A stretch of DNA of 64,000 nucleotides from Mycobacterium sp. URHB0044 (GTDB lineage Bacteria > Actinomycetota > Actinomycetes > Mycobacteriales > Mycobacteriaceae). Positions 7,811-16,478 of this stretch are shown here, one piece after another (within the stretch, counting starts at the first letter, position 1; each line of letters opens with the position of its first letter). The stretch is taken from NCBI RefSeq assembly GCF_000620625.1, contig NZ_JIAW01000021.1, forward strand, positions 1-64,000, written 5' to 3'. Below the pieces are notes generated by a model that saw nothing but the letters and a program-made list of their open reading frames with translations, did no database searches and was not told the origin of the DNA. The translations under genes were made by a program, and so were the position numbers.

Positions 7811-9489
7811 TTCGCTCCTTCCTTGATTAGCGCACGGTCGTGGTTCGCTCGGCCAATCGTCAGCAGAGGTTGATTGCTTCGTCCGTAGAAGTCGTTGCCC
7901 TTGTCGTCGATGACGATGAATGCAGGAAAATCCTCAACCTCGATCTTCAGTACCGCTTCCATGCCCAACTCGCCGTACTCGAGGACTTCAACCGCCTTGA
8001 TGCAATCATGGGCGAGTCGCGCTGCCGGTCCGCCGATGGATCCCAGATAGAACCCGCCGTGCTCTTGACAGGAGCGCCGTACCGCATCCGACCGGTTTCC
8101 CTTGGCCAGCATCACCATCGATCCGCCTGCAGCCTGAAACTGGTCGACGTACGAATCCATCCGGCCTGCCGTGGTCGGTCCGAACGACCCTGACGGGTAG
8201 CCATCGGGCGTCTTCGCCGGTCCCGCGTAGTACACGGGATAGCGGCGCAGATATTCAGGCATTGGTTCACCCGCGTCGAGTCGGGCGCGGATCTTGGCGT
8301 GCGCCAAGTCCCTAGCCACGACCAAGGTCCCGGTCAAGGACAGGCGAGTGCCCACCGGATGACCGGCCAACTGCTCGCGGGTGTGACTCAGTGAGTGATC
8401 GAGTTCGATTCGGACGACGTCTCGGTCGAGTGCGGCGTCGCCGACGTCGGGGAGAAACTGCGCCGGGTCGGTTTCGAGCTGCTCGAGGAACACTCCTTCG
8501 GACGTTATCTTGCCGACTACATGGCGATCCGCAGCGCACGACACCGCCATTGCGATCGGCAACGATCCGCCGTGGCGGGGTAAACGAATCACGCGCACGT
8601 CGTGGCAGAAGTACTTCCCTCCGAACTGCGCGCCGATACCGAGTTCCCTTGTGGCGTCGAGGATATCCTGCTCGAACCGAATGTCACGGAAGCCATTGCC
8701 GGCGTCCGATCCGGACGTGGGCAGGGTGTCGAGATAGTGAGCGGACGCCAATTTCGCCGTCTTCAAAGCGAATTCGGCGCTGGTGCCGCCGATCACGACC
8801 GCAAGGTGGTAAGGCGGGCACGCCGACGTGCCGATGTCGGCGGCCCTGGCAAGGACGAAGTCGAAGAGCTCCGTGCGATTCAAGGTGGCGGGCGTCTGCT
8901 GAAAGAGAAAGCTCTTGTTCGCGCTACCGCATCCCTTGGCCATGAAGAGGAAGCGATAGGCGTCGTCGCCGTCGGCAAGGATTTCGATCTGTGCGGGCAG
9001 ATTGGTTCCGGTGTTTCGTTCGTCGAACATCGTCAACGGTGCGAGTTGGGAATAGCGCAGGTTGAGGGTGGTGTACGCCCGAGCGATGCCGCGCGAAAGG
9101 TGCTCGGCGTCGTGCCCATCGGTGAGCACGTGGCGACCGCGATGGGCATGGATGATCGCAGTCCCGGTGTCCTGACACATCGGCAGCACTCCACCGGCGG
9201 CGACGTTGGCGTTGCGCAATAGTTCGGTAGCCACATAGCGGTCGTTCGGCGACGACTCGGGGTCTTCGAGGATGGCGGCGACCTGACGAAGGTGACTGGT
9301 ACGCAGCAGATGTGATACGTCGCGGTAGGCCTCGAATGCCAGTTGCTCCAGTGCAGTCTGGCTGATATCGATGAACGTGCGTTCTGCCGCGCGCACGGTG
9401 CGGATCGCGCCCGGATCGGTGTCGATCCTGCGGTACGACACGGAGTCCGGTCCCGTGGGTAGCAGTCGGGTGTAGGCGAAGTCGTTCAT
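7807..9489 (-). CDS. Class I (iron-sulphur) fumarate hydratase / tartrate dehydratase-type enzyme
   Basis: Predicted [4Fe-4S] hydro-lyase of 560 residues, the size of E. coli FumA/FumB (about 548) with both alpha and beta parts in one chain. Cysteine-containing family motifs are present: PMCQDTGT, KGCGSANKSF, GTSACPPYH and SLPIAMAVSCAADRH; the C-terminal half carries the swivelling domain with YYAGPAKTP and GSFGPTTAGRMD. Family members interconvert fumarate and malate, or act on tartrate or mesaconate. Mycobacteria normally rely on the iron-free class II enzyme, so this is an accessory, oxygen-sensitive type. It is coupled by four-base overlaps on both sides to the amidase and the alpha/beta hydrolase, implying a role in finishing a catabolic route. 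The 3' part is only about 52% G+C. Confidence 0.92.
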   Translation of the reverse strand: MNDFAYTRLLPTGPDSVSYRRIDTDPGAIRTVRAAERTFIDISQTALEQLAFEAYRDVSHLLRTSHLRQVAAILEDPESSPNDRYVATELLRNANVAAGGVLPMCQDTGTAIIHAHRGRHVLTDGHDAEHLSRGIARAYTTLNLRYSQLAPLTMFDERNTGTNLPAQIEILADGDDAYRFLFMAKGCGSANKSFLFQQTPATLNRTELFDFVLARAADIGTSACPPYHLAVVIGGTSAEFALKTAKLASAHYLDTLPTSGSDAGNGFRDIRFEQDILDATRELGIGAQFGGKYFCHDVRVIRLPRHGGSLPIAMAVSCAADRHVVGKITSEGVFLEQLETDPAQFLPDVGDAALDRDVVRIELDHSLSHTREQLAGHPVGTRLSLTGTLVVARDLAHAKIRARLDAGEPMPEYLRRYPVYYAGPAKTPDGYPSGSFGPTTAGRMDSYVDQFQAAGGSMVMLAKGNRSDAVRRSCQEHGGFYLGSIGGPAARLAHDCIKAVEVLEYGELGMEAVLKIEVEDFPAFIVIDDKGNDFYGRSNQPLLTIGRANHDRALIKEGAK

Positions 9490-10841
9490 TGCCGGCCGTG
9501 CTCCACGCGGGCGGCCAGATCAAAGAGCAGGTGCTCCCGGCCGGGCATGCCGACCAGTTGCAACCCGACCGGCAGACCTGAGACCGTCCCGACCGGCACG
9601 GTGAGCGCCGGATGACCGGTGAGGTTCCATGGGCTAGTCAGCGACAGCAGTGCCGAACGAACCTCGACCACTTGCCCGTCGATGGCATGTGCGCGTTGAT
9701 CGACGTCCGTGGCGACGGTCGGCGCCGTTGGCAGCACCAGTACCTCGAATCGCTCGAACAATTCGGCGGTCACTGCGCGCAATTCCTGGCGCTTGCGGGC
9801 GGCTTGAACGTATTGCCATGCCGGTGTGTCTCGGCCGCGTTCGAGTCGATCGATGACTTCGGGGTCGATGTCGTCGCGGTGATCAACGAGGTCTTCGGCG
9901 TGCTCGAAATATGCTTCGCTCGACTGCAACGTGCTCAACACCGAGAACAATTCGCCTACGGGGAAGGTGAATTGCACTGTGCCGCTGACCGCAACGCCTG
10001 CGCGGTCCATGGACTCTCGGACGGCCGTGATCACCGCCGGATCGGTCGGTCCGATGCAGTTCGGATCCAGCCAGGCGACCCGCGCCGGTACGGCGTCGCG
10101 CGCAAGCGCATCCGCAGCAATGATTGCGTAGGCACGCGCGGCATCGGTGGCGGTTCGGGTGAACACGCCGACGTGGTCGAGTGACGCGGCGAGCGGATGG
10201 ACGCCCTCGGTGGGAACGGCTCCGAACGCGGGTTTGAACCCGACGACCCCACACAGTGCGGCCGGGACGCGCACGGACCCCGCGGTGTCGGTACCCAATG
10301 CCAGCGGCACCATTCCGGCCGCGACGGCAACGGCGCCGCCGCCACTCGATCCGCCGCTGATCTTGGTGGGATCCCACGGATTTCGCGATGCACCGTGCAC
10401 GGAACGGTCACCCGTGGCGCCATAGGCGAACTCGTGGAGGACGTTCTTGCCTACGATGACGGCAGCGGCGTTGCGCAATCTGCGGACGCACTCCGCATCC
10501 ACGTGGACGCGCCGATTCAGATAGATCGCCGATCCGGACGTGGTGGCGTCGCCCGCGACGTCGATGATGTCCTTCACTGACACGGGGATGCCGTGGAGGA
10601 AGCCACGGTCATGCCCACGCGCGAGCTCATCGTCGGCCTGGCTTGCGGAAGCCATGGCAGCGCGCGCGTCAACGGTGGTGAACGCGTTGAGAACCGGATT
10701 GAGCCGCTCGATCGTCGCGAGGCTGTGCTGAACGAGTTCGACGCTGGTGATGCTTCCGTTGCGAAGATCCTCGGCGATCGAGTGGATGTCGTGATGGCGG
10801 AAGTACCCGGTCAGCAGTGTGGTGTCGGTGATGTCGGTCAC
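9486..10841 (-). CDS. Amidase (amidase signature family)
   Basis: Predicted amide hydrolase of 451 residues with the Ser-cisSer-Lys triad: the lysine in PVSVKDIID (near residue 80), the serine-rich loop GGSSGGGA and the nucleophile in GTDTAGSVRVPAA (about residue 175). The family includes acylamidases and Glu-tRNA amidotransferase subunit A; the isolated gene in a catabolic operon argues for small-molecule amide hydrolysis. GTG 10841 overlaps the upstream membrane-protein stop by four bases, and its own stop overlaps the fumarase ATG. The probable flow is nitrile or amide to acid, then to central metabolism. The substrate cannot be read from sequence. Confidence 0.92.
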   Translation of the reverse strand: MTDITDTTLLTGYFRHHDIHSIAEDLRNGSITSVELVQHSLATIERLNPVLNAFTTVDARAAMASASQADDELARGHDRGFLHGIPVSVKDIIDVAGDATTSGSAIYLNRRVHVDAECVRRLRNAAAVIVGKNVLHEFAYGATGDRSVHGASRNPWDPTKISGGSSGGGAVAVAAGMVPLALGTDTAGSVRVPAALCGVVGFKPAFGAVPTEGVHPLAASLDHVGVFTRTATDAARAYAIIAADALARDAVPARVAWLDPNCIGPTDPAVITAVRESMDRAGVAVSGTVQFTFPVGELFSVLSTLQSSEAYFEHAEDLVDHRDDIDPEVIDRLERGRDTPAWQYVQAARKRQELRAVTAELFERFEVLVLPTAPTVATDVDQRAHAIDGQVVEVRSALLSLTSPWNLTGHPALTVPVGTVSGLPVGLQLVGMPGREHLLFDLAARVEHGRQ

Positions 10842-11974
10842 GGTTGAAATCCTGGGATCAGTTGTAGGGGAGGGATGATCAGCGACGTGGCGATCGCCAT
10901 GGCGGTGACGTTGCCGATGAAGGGATGGAAGTCGGCAGGTAGCCGGGACGAGATGGCGGCCGCCAGTGGGGGACACAACACCGCGCCGAGAACCGCCCCG
11001 GCGACGATGGACGCCACAGTGCCCCCGTACGTGAGCACACAGGCCGGTGCGACGGACACCACCGGTACGAACGTCGGGTAGAAGGGCCGCCGTACCCACT
11101 GGCCGCGCCAAAGCGCCACGGCGATGACCGCGGTGGCCACTTGCGCGGCAAGTATCTGCGGCAACAGGCCCGAGCCGTATGCGGGCAGCGCCGGGTCGAG
11201 CAGATAGGCCACCGCGACTCCGAGGATTAGCCCAAGGCTGGCCCATTCGCTGCCGAAGAACTGTGCCTCCGAAAAGTCGGCCAACGCGCGACGTAACACC
11301 CATACGGGTCCGTGCCTGCCATCCGCCGGCGGGCTTGGCTGTTCGGACCGACGCTGCAGATGCAGCGGGACGGGCAGCCACGGCAGGCGCCGGCAGACGG
11401 TAAAGGCAATCGTGGCGCCGAGCGCCATGCCGCCGGTGACGCCGGCGACTGGCGGTACGCCGACCAGGGGAGAGATGACGTCTGCGCCGAGGATCGACAG
11501 CGGCGGAGTGACGACACCGCCCAGTACGCCGCCGGTCAACACGGTCTTTGCCTCGGCGCCGAACATCAGCACCACCGCTGGCGATGTCGATGCCAGCGGA
11601 ACGAACAGTGGCTGCCAGCTTCCATCGGCCAGCGTCCAACCCCAGGCGAGATTGCTGATGGCCACGCCCAGCAAGGCGCTGGCCAGCATGGGCACCCACA
11701 ACCCCGACCCACAGGCTTGTGCGAACCCTCGCCACGATCGTTGTTTGGTCTGCCGCCAATGCGCCACCGTCCCGCCGGCAAGCAGACCGAGTCCGGCCAG
11801 CGCACTGCTGTAGAAGTTGGGTTCGCTTGCGGCAGAAGCGATAACGTTCAACATCGGTGCGACAGTGCCGACGCTGCCGCTCCAGACCAGGGCCGCGAGG
11901 AGGCAGATGGCGACGACGAGCGGCCACAGCGGGAGACTGGCGAGGTGTGGGCGGGTTGATGACGCCGTTGTCAT
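10838..11974 (-). CDS. Unrecognised polytopic membrane protein, putative substrate transporter
   Basis: Protein of 378 residues with about nine to eleven hydrophobic segments. I do not recognise the family; it is not an obvious MFS, amino-acid permease, TRAP, tripartite-tricarboxylate or ABC protein. Two stretches look like an internal repeat: GGVLGGVVTPPLSILG followed by GMALGATI (middle) and GAVLGAVLCPPLAAAI followed by AMAIATSLI (C-terminal), each a Gly-rich helix ending in Pro-Pro-Leu. Such repeated helix-PP motifs suggest a transporter with pseudo-symmetric halves. It sits 11 bases after the nitrilase and overlaps the amidase start, so transport of the operon's substrate is the natural inference. 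Confidence 0.7.
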   Translation of the reverse strand: MTTASSTRPHLASLPLWPLVVAICLLAALVWSGSVGTVAPMLNVIASAASEPNFYSSALAGLGLLAGGTVAHWRQTKQRSWRGFAQACGSGLWVPMLASALLGVAISNLAWGWTLADGSWQPLFVPLASTSPAVVLMFGAEAKTVLTGGVLGGVVTPPLSILGADVISPLVGVPPVAGVTGGMALGATIAFTVCRRLPWLPVPLHLQRRSEQPSPPADGRHGPVWVLRRALADFSEAQFFGSEWASLGLILGVAVAYLLDPALPAYGSGLLPQILAAQVATAVIAVALWRGQWVRRPFYPTFVPVVSVAPACVLTYGGTVASIVAGAVLGAVLCPPLAAAISSRLPADFHPFIGNVTAMAIATSLIIPPLQLIPGFQP

Positions 11975-11985
11975 GTCGGTGCCCC

Positions 11986-12897
11986 CTACCGGGGAAGCGC
12001 CGCGCCGCCGCGGTAGCCGAGCAGCTGATCGTAGAGATCGGTGCGACGGTCGCGGAGCAGGTCGTTGAACTGATTCCAGATCGGTGCGCCGCGTGACGCC
12101 ACGACGTCGATGTCGGCGTAGAGAATGGTGTCCTCGTCTGGCCCCGCAATTCGGTCGATGGGCCAGCCCGTGGTTCCGGCGATCAGGGAGTTGCCCATGA
12201 ACCCGGAGGTGCGTTCCGTGCCGATGCGGTCCGCGGTTGCGATGAACACGTTGTTGACATGCGCTGCCGTCATGGTCAGATATGCGGCCATACAGGTACC
12301 GCTGGCGTCGTACAACGGAGGCGGCGTCCATACCCAGCCGGTGGGGATGCAGATGATGTCTGCACCCTGTTGGGCAACGATGCGCGCGGTCTCGGGGAAC
12401 CAGATATCCCAACAGACCAACAAGCCGATCCGACCGATCTTGGTGGGGAACACCGGATAGCCGAGGTTGCCGGGGGAGAAGAACAGCTTCTCCTCGTTCC
12501 ACAGGTGCGTCTTGCGGTACTTGCCGATGTAGCCATCGGGACCGACGAGCACGGCGGTGTCGAATAGCTCGACTCCGTCGAGTTCTGGCAGACATCCCAC
12601 GACGTAGACGTCGTGCGTGGCTGCGAAGTCGACCCATCCCGCCACCGTGGCACCGGACGGCACGAGCTCCGCATGGGCATAGGCCTCTTCGCGGGACTCG
12701 AACGTGTATCCGGTGGTGGCGAGCTCTGGGAGCACGATCAGGTTCGCGCCCGCAGCTACGGCCTTGTTGAGGCGTTCATAGACCGCCTCCGCGTTGGCCT
12801 TGAGGTTCTCGACTCCGACCTGAGGGTTGAACTGCACGACGGCCACCCGTGCCGGGCTGTGTCGCAGATCGTCGGCTGATGGGCTCTGACCAGGCAT
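11986..12897 (-). CDS. Carbon-nitrogen hydrolase (nitrilase superfamily), first gene of the operon
   Basis: Predicted amidase, nitrilase or carbamoylase of 303 residues. The Glu-Lys-Cys triad is clear: VLPELATTGY, KYRKTHLWNEE and LLVCWDIWFPE. The WDIWFPE context and overall length are closer to aliphatic amidase/N-carbamoyl amidohydrolase branches than to true nitrilases. ATG 12897 is preceded by GGAAG at a reasonable distance. It is the promoter-proximal gene of a five-gene operon divergent from a LacI-type regulator. Pairing with an amidase-signature enzyme suggests stepwise hydrolysis of a compound with more than one C-N bond; this is inference. Confidence 0.92.
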   Translation of the reverse strand: MPGQSPSADDLRHSPARVAVVQFNPQVGVENLKANAEAVYERLNKAVAAGANLIVLPELATTGYTFESREEAYAHAELVPSGATVAGWVDFAATHDVYVVGCLPELDGVELFDTAVLVGPDGYIGKYRKTHLWNEEKLFFSPGNLGYPVFPTKIGRIGLLVCWDIWFPETARIVAQQGADIICIPTGWVWTPPPLYDASGTCMAAYLTMTAAHVNNVFIATADRIGTERTSGFMGNSLIAGTTGWPIDRIAGPDEDTILYADIDVVASRGAPIWNQFNDLLRDRRTDLYDQLLGYRGGAALPR

Positions 12898-12960
12898 GTT
12901 GTTCTCGCTTCCGGTGAAGGGGCACAGGTTGTTGAGTGGTTCGACACGTCCGACCCGATT

Positions 12961-12995
12961 GCCCGAACGTTCGGGCCGAACGTTCGGGCTATACT
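12961..12995. promoter_or_regulatory. Tandem palindromic operators and -10 element between nitrilase operon and lacI-type gene
   Basis: GCCCGAACGTTCGGGC (12961-12976) is a perfect 16-base palindrome; CCGAACGTTCGG (12976-12987) repeats its core with the centres 13 bases apart. The central-CpG symmetric form is typical of LacI/GalR operators. TATACT at 12990-12995 is a good -10 for the rightward regulator gene, so a bound repressor would block its own promoter and probably the divergent operon. Confidence 0.82.
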
Positions 12996-13032
12996 GCTCC
13001 TCGGTTCGGTGGGCTGTCAAGGGTCGGAGCGA

Positions 13033-14100
13033 ATGAAGAGAACCAGCAAACAAGGGATGGCAGGAGTGAGGCGATCAAGCCCGGCGACATTGCAATCGAT
13101 CGCCGACGATCTGGGCCTGCACGTGTCGACCGTGGCGCGGGTGCTCAACGGCATGCGGGAAGGAGAGCGAGCGGCGTCCGGCGCAACCGCCGAGCGAATC
13201 CGGAAACGCGCGGCGGAGGTCGATTATCGCCCGAATCCGCACGCTGCCAGCTTGCGAACCCGACGCAGCAACCTGGTTGGTGTTCTGGTGCCGCGGCTGA
13301 GCGACATCGTGCTGGCGACGGTCTACGAGGGCATCGAGGCCGCCGCCGCCGAACTGGGCGTGACGGCCTTCGTGGCGAACACCCAGGACGAAATCTCCGG
13401 CCAACGCAATAGGATTGAGATGATGCTCGACCGTCGAGTCGACGGGCTCATCCTCGGTGACGCACGCTCGGACGATCACACGGTGCTCGAGGAGCTCACC
13501 GAACGCGAGGTGCCATTCGTCCTCGTCAATCGCAGCGTTGGAGAGTATCCCGCAGCCACGTGTGACAACTACCTCGGTGGACGCATGGCAGCCGAACATC
13601 TTCTGAGCCTGGGGCATCGACGGGTTGGGATCATCGCAGGCCTTCCGCATGCCAGTACCGGCATCGACAGACCGGCGGGTTTCATCGATCGGTTTCGCGA
13701 GGCGGGCATCGACGTGCCCGACGAAAACGTGGTGTATTCAGGTCTCGACAGCAACGGTGGTCACGTCGCCGCCGACCGGATGTTGAACGCGTCCGCGCCG
13801 CCGACGGCGATGTTCGCCGTCAACGACTTCGCTGCGATCGGTGCCGCTGGCGCAATCCGCAATCACGGTTTACGGGTGGGTGCAGACGTTTCCTTGATCG
13901 GCTTCAACAACATCGCACTGACTGCGGAATTACACGTTCCGCTTACCTCGATCGAATCGCATCCGTTCGACATGGGGCGAGATGCGGTACGACTACTGAT
14001 CGACGTACTCTCCGGCGGGCCGGCCGGGCAGCGACGCACGGAACCCGTTCTCGTAGTGCGGGACTCGACGTGTGAAGCACGTCATTCGAACGTTAAGTGA
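13033..14100 (+). CDS. LacI/GalR-family transcriptional regulator of the catabolic cluster
   Basis: DNA-binding regulator of 355 residues. The N-terminal helix-turn-helix and hinge are LQSIADDLGLHVSTVARVLNG followed within 60 residues by YRPNPHAASLRTRRS; the periplasmic-binding-protein-like sensor domain spans about 75-350 (VGVLVPRLSDIVLATVYEG, GRMAAEHLLSLGHRRVGII). ATG 13033 has GGAG five bases upstream; GTG 13009 and ATG 13057 are alternatives. It is divergent from the nitrilase operon, with two palindromes in the gap, so it most likely represses both transcripts until an effector, perhaps the amide or its acid product, binds. Confidence 0.93.
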   Translation: MKRTSKQGMAGVRRSSPATLQSIADDLGLHVSTVARVLNGMREGERAASGATAERIRKRAAEVDYRPNPHAASLRTRRSNLVGVLVPRLSDIVLATVYEGIEAAAAELGVTAFVANTQDEISGQRNRIEMMLDRRVDGLILGDARSDDHTVLEELTEREVPFVLVNRSVGEYPAATCDNYLGGRMAAEHLLSLGHRRVGIIAGLPHASTGIDRPAGFIDRFREAGIDVPDENVVYSGLDSNGGHVAADRMLNASAPPTAMFAVNDFAAIGAAGAIRNHGLRVGADVSLIGFNNIALTAELHVPLTSIESHPFDMGRDAVRLLIDVLSGGPAGQRRTEPVLVVRDSTCEARHSNVK

Positions 14101-14241
14101 GCCTAGCGAATTCGACAATCTCCGCTATCGGCGTCGCCGCGGCCGGCTGATCGGCTACGGCTTCCGGCCCGAGCGCGTCCGCCCCCGCCCGCATCCTCTC
14201 TCCGAACGGCGTAGCGACCCCAGGAGTAGCGAACACGATTG

Positions 14242-14264
14242 GCCGCCCACTCGCTTCACGGCGT
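14242..14264. repeat. Right copy of the 23-base exact direct repeat
   Basis: Identical to 6995-7017 in sequence and orientation. It spans the helR stop codon (14256-14258), so the last codons of helR are made of repeat sequence. Together the two copies mark the edges of a 7.3-kb block that contains only the LacI regulator and its five-gene operon. Confidence 0.9.
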
Positions 14265-16445
14265 GACGGTTTCGACGAGCCCGGTCAGGGCCTGCGGCAG
14301 TGGCCCCCGGTGCAGGACACCGAGGCGCTGCGTGGCGCGGGTGAGGGCCACGTACAGCTCGGCCGCGCCGCGTGGGCCTTCGGCGAGGATTCGTTCCGGT
14401 TCCACGACCAGGACGGCGTCGAATTCCAGGCCCTTCGTCTCCGACGGCGGTACGGTGCCGGGGACTCCCGGTGGCCCGATCACGACGCTGGTGCCAACGC
14501 GTGCGGCTTCGTCGCGAACGAATTCCTCGATGGCAGTTGGTAGTTCGTCCTCGGTTACGTGCCTTGACCATGGCCGGACGCCACACGCACGAACCGACTC
14601 CGGTGGCTTGACCCCGGGTGCGAACTCGGCGAGTAGCGCGGCGGCGACGGTCATGATCTCCGCCGGGGTGCGGTAGTTCACCGTGAGTGACCGGTAGACC
14701 CAGCGGTCGGCAACGTAGGGCTTCAGCATCGTGTCCCACGACGTGGCTCCGGCGGCGGACCGGCGTTGGGCGAGGTCGCCCACCACCGTGAAGGACTTGC
14801 CCGGGCAGCGGCGCATCAGCGCGCGCCAGTCCATGTCGGACAATTCCTGAGCCTCGTCGACCACGACGTGCCGGTAGGTCCAGTCTCGGTCCGCGGCAGC
14901 GCGTTCGGCGAGCTCCCGGGTGTCGCGCTCGACGAAGCGTTCCGCCAGGTCCTCGCCGCCGATCATGTCCTGGGCGAGCAAGCGATCCTCGTCGTCCATC
15001 AGGTCTTCACGGCTGACCATGAGGTCCAGAACGCCGGCTGCGTACGCGGCCTCCTCCTTCCGTGCCTGTTCGGCGGCCAGGTCAACGGACTCGTCAGCGC
15101 CCAGCAGGTCGACCAGTTCGTCGAGCAGCGGCACGTCCGCCACCGTCCAGGCGTCGCCGTCCGTGCGCAAGAAGGCCTGATCGACACCCGCGGCGTTCAG
15201 CCGATCGGGCGACGAATACAGCGCTGCCAACAGTGCTTCCGGCGTCAAGACCGGCCAGAGTTCATCGAGGGCGGCGGTGAATCCATCGTGGTCCTCGAGC
15301 TCGTCGAGTAGCTCGGCCCGCAGGTGTTCCCATGCGTTGCGGTCGTCCCGACTCAACCAGCCCCGGCCGATGTGGGCTATCGCTCGTTCGGTGAGCGCCC
15401 ACGTGACGACGTCGATGAACACCGCGCGGGCCTTGTTGTGTGGCAGTCCGCTTGCGCGCGCCTCCTCCCTGGCCCACTGAGCGACCTCGGCGTCGATCCG
15501 CACCGTGACGTCCGCGAGCTTGATCGGCAGTGGTTGCTCCGGCAGCCGCTGCCGATCGGCGATCGCCGCCGCGAGCACGTCCAGGATCTCCAGTGAGCCC
15601 TTCAGGCGCGCGACGTCGGGGGTGTCCTCCGCGGTGACGTGCAAACCGGGCACCAGGTCGCCCGTGGTCATGAACACCACGTTGGTCTCGCCCAGCGACG
15701 GGAGTACGCGGCCGATGTGGTTCAGGAAGGCCGGGCTTGGCCCGACCACGAGCACACCGGTGCTCTCCATCCGCTCGCGCTGGGTGTAGAGCAGGTAGGC
15801 GACGCGGTGCAGTGCGACCACGGTCTTGCCCGTGCCCGGGCCGCCCTCGATCACCAGTACGCCTGGGTGATCGAGCCGGATGATCTGGTCCTGTTCGGCC
15901 TGGATGGTGGCCACGATGTCGCGCATCCCATCACCGCGCGGCGCGTTGACCGCTGCGAGCAGCGCAGCGTCCCCTCGCTCGCCACCACTGGGGCGGCCGA
16001 GCACCTCGTCGGTGAAGTCGACCACGTGCCGCCCGAGGGTGTGGAACTGACGGCGCCGGCGCATGTTCTCGGGATTGGCCGCGGTGGCGACGTAGAAGGC
16101 GCGTGCTGCCGGCGCCCGCCAATCGAGCAATAGGGTTTCGTACTCGTTCTCGTCGTCGAGAAGGCCGATCCGGCCGATGTAGAAGTGTTCGCCCGAAAGG
16201 GTGTCCAACCGACCAAAGCACAGCCCGCTGTCCGCCACGTCCAGGCGCTTCATCTGGTTGGCCAGTGCCCGCACTTCGGCATCCCGATCGACGAGTGTCC
16301 CGCCATTCTGGACGTCGATGGGACTCCGCAGTGCCGCGCCGTATCTATCCTTCACTCGTGCGCGCTCGGCGTCGAGCCGCGTGTAGAGCCCAGTCACGTA
16401 GCTTCGCTCGGACCGCAGGTCGTCGTCGTAATCCTGAGTTGACAT
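14256..16445 (-). CDS. helR: RNA polymerase recycling motor ATPase HelR (HelD-like, rifamycin protection)
   Basis: Superfamily 1 helicase-like ATPase of 729 residues that binds RNA polymerase, dislodges stalled complexes and, in characterised relatives, displaces rifamycins from the enzyme. Visible are an N-terminal coiled region (1-90), Walker A GGPGTGKT (about residue 198), Walker B VVVDEAQELSDMDW (about 525), and C-terminal motifs VVGDLAQRRSAAG, NYRTPAEI and LYVALTRATQ. ATG 16445 follows AAGGGG and is preferred to the in-frame TTG at 16466. It lies 33 bases downstream of a rifamycin-type glycosyltransferase behind an RAE-like element, which supports HelR rather than generic UvrD or HelD. 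The 3' end overlaps the direct repeat at 14242. Confidence 0.9.
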   Translation of the reverse strand: MSTQDYDDDLRSERSYVTGLYTRLDAERARVKDRYGAALRSPIDVQNGGTLVDRDAEVRALANQMKRLDVADSGLCFGRLDTLSGEHFYIGRIGLLDDENEYETLLLDWRAPAARAFYVATAANPENMRRRRQFHTLGRHVVDFTDEVLGRPSGGERGDAALLAAVNAPRGDGMRDIVATIQAEQDQIIRLDHPGVLVIEGGPGTGKTVVALHRVAYLLYTQRERMESTGVLVVGPSPAFLNHIGRVLPSLGETNVVFMTTGDLVPGLHVTAEDTPDVARLKGSLEILDVLAAAIADRQRLPEQPLPIKLADVTVRIDAEVAQWAREEARASGLPHNKARAVFIDVVTWALTERAIAHIGRGWLSRDDRNAWEHLRAELLDELEDHDGFTAALDELWPVLTPEALLAALYSSPDRLNAAGVDQAFLRTDGDAWTVADVPLLDELVDLLGADESVDLAAEQARKEEAAYAAGVLDLMVSREDLMDDEDRLLAQDMIGGEDLAERFVERDTRELAERAAADRDWTYRHVVVDEAQELSDMDWRALMRRCPGKSFTVVGDLAQRRSAAGATSWDTMLKPYVADRWVYRSLTVNYRTPAEIMTVAAALLAEFAPGVKPPESVRACGVRPWSRHVTEDELPTAIEEFVRDEAARVGTSVVIGPPGVPGTVPPSETKGLEFDAVLVVEPERILAEGPRGAAELYVALTRATQRLGVLHRGPLPQALTGLVETVTP

Positions 16446-16478
16446 GTGCCCCTTAGTGTTTTCCAAAGTCGACGATCT

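Noticed and set aside
13009..13032. GTG at 13009 as the start of the LacI-type regulator
   Set aside because: ATG 13033 has a well-spaced GGAG; the extra eight residues do not resemble family N-termini.
6995..14264. Reading the 23-base direct repeats as a transposon target-site duplication
   Set aside because: Target duplications are normally 2-14 bases, and no transposase or terminal inverted repeats are present. Recombination or integration is kept as the interpretation, without assigning a mechanism.
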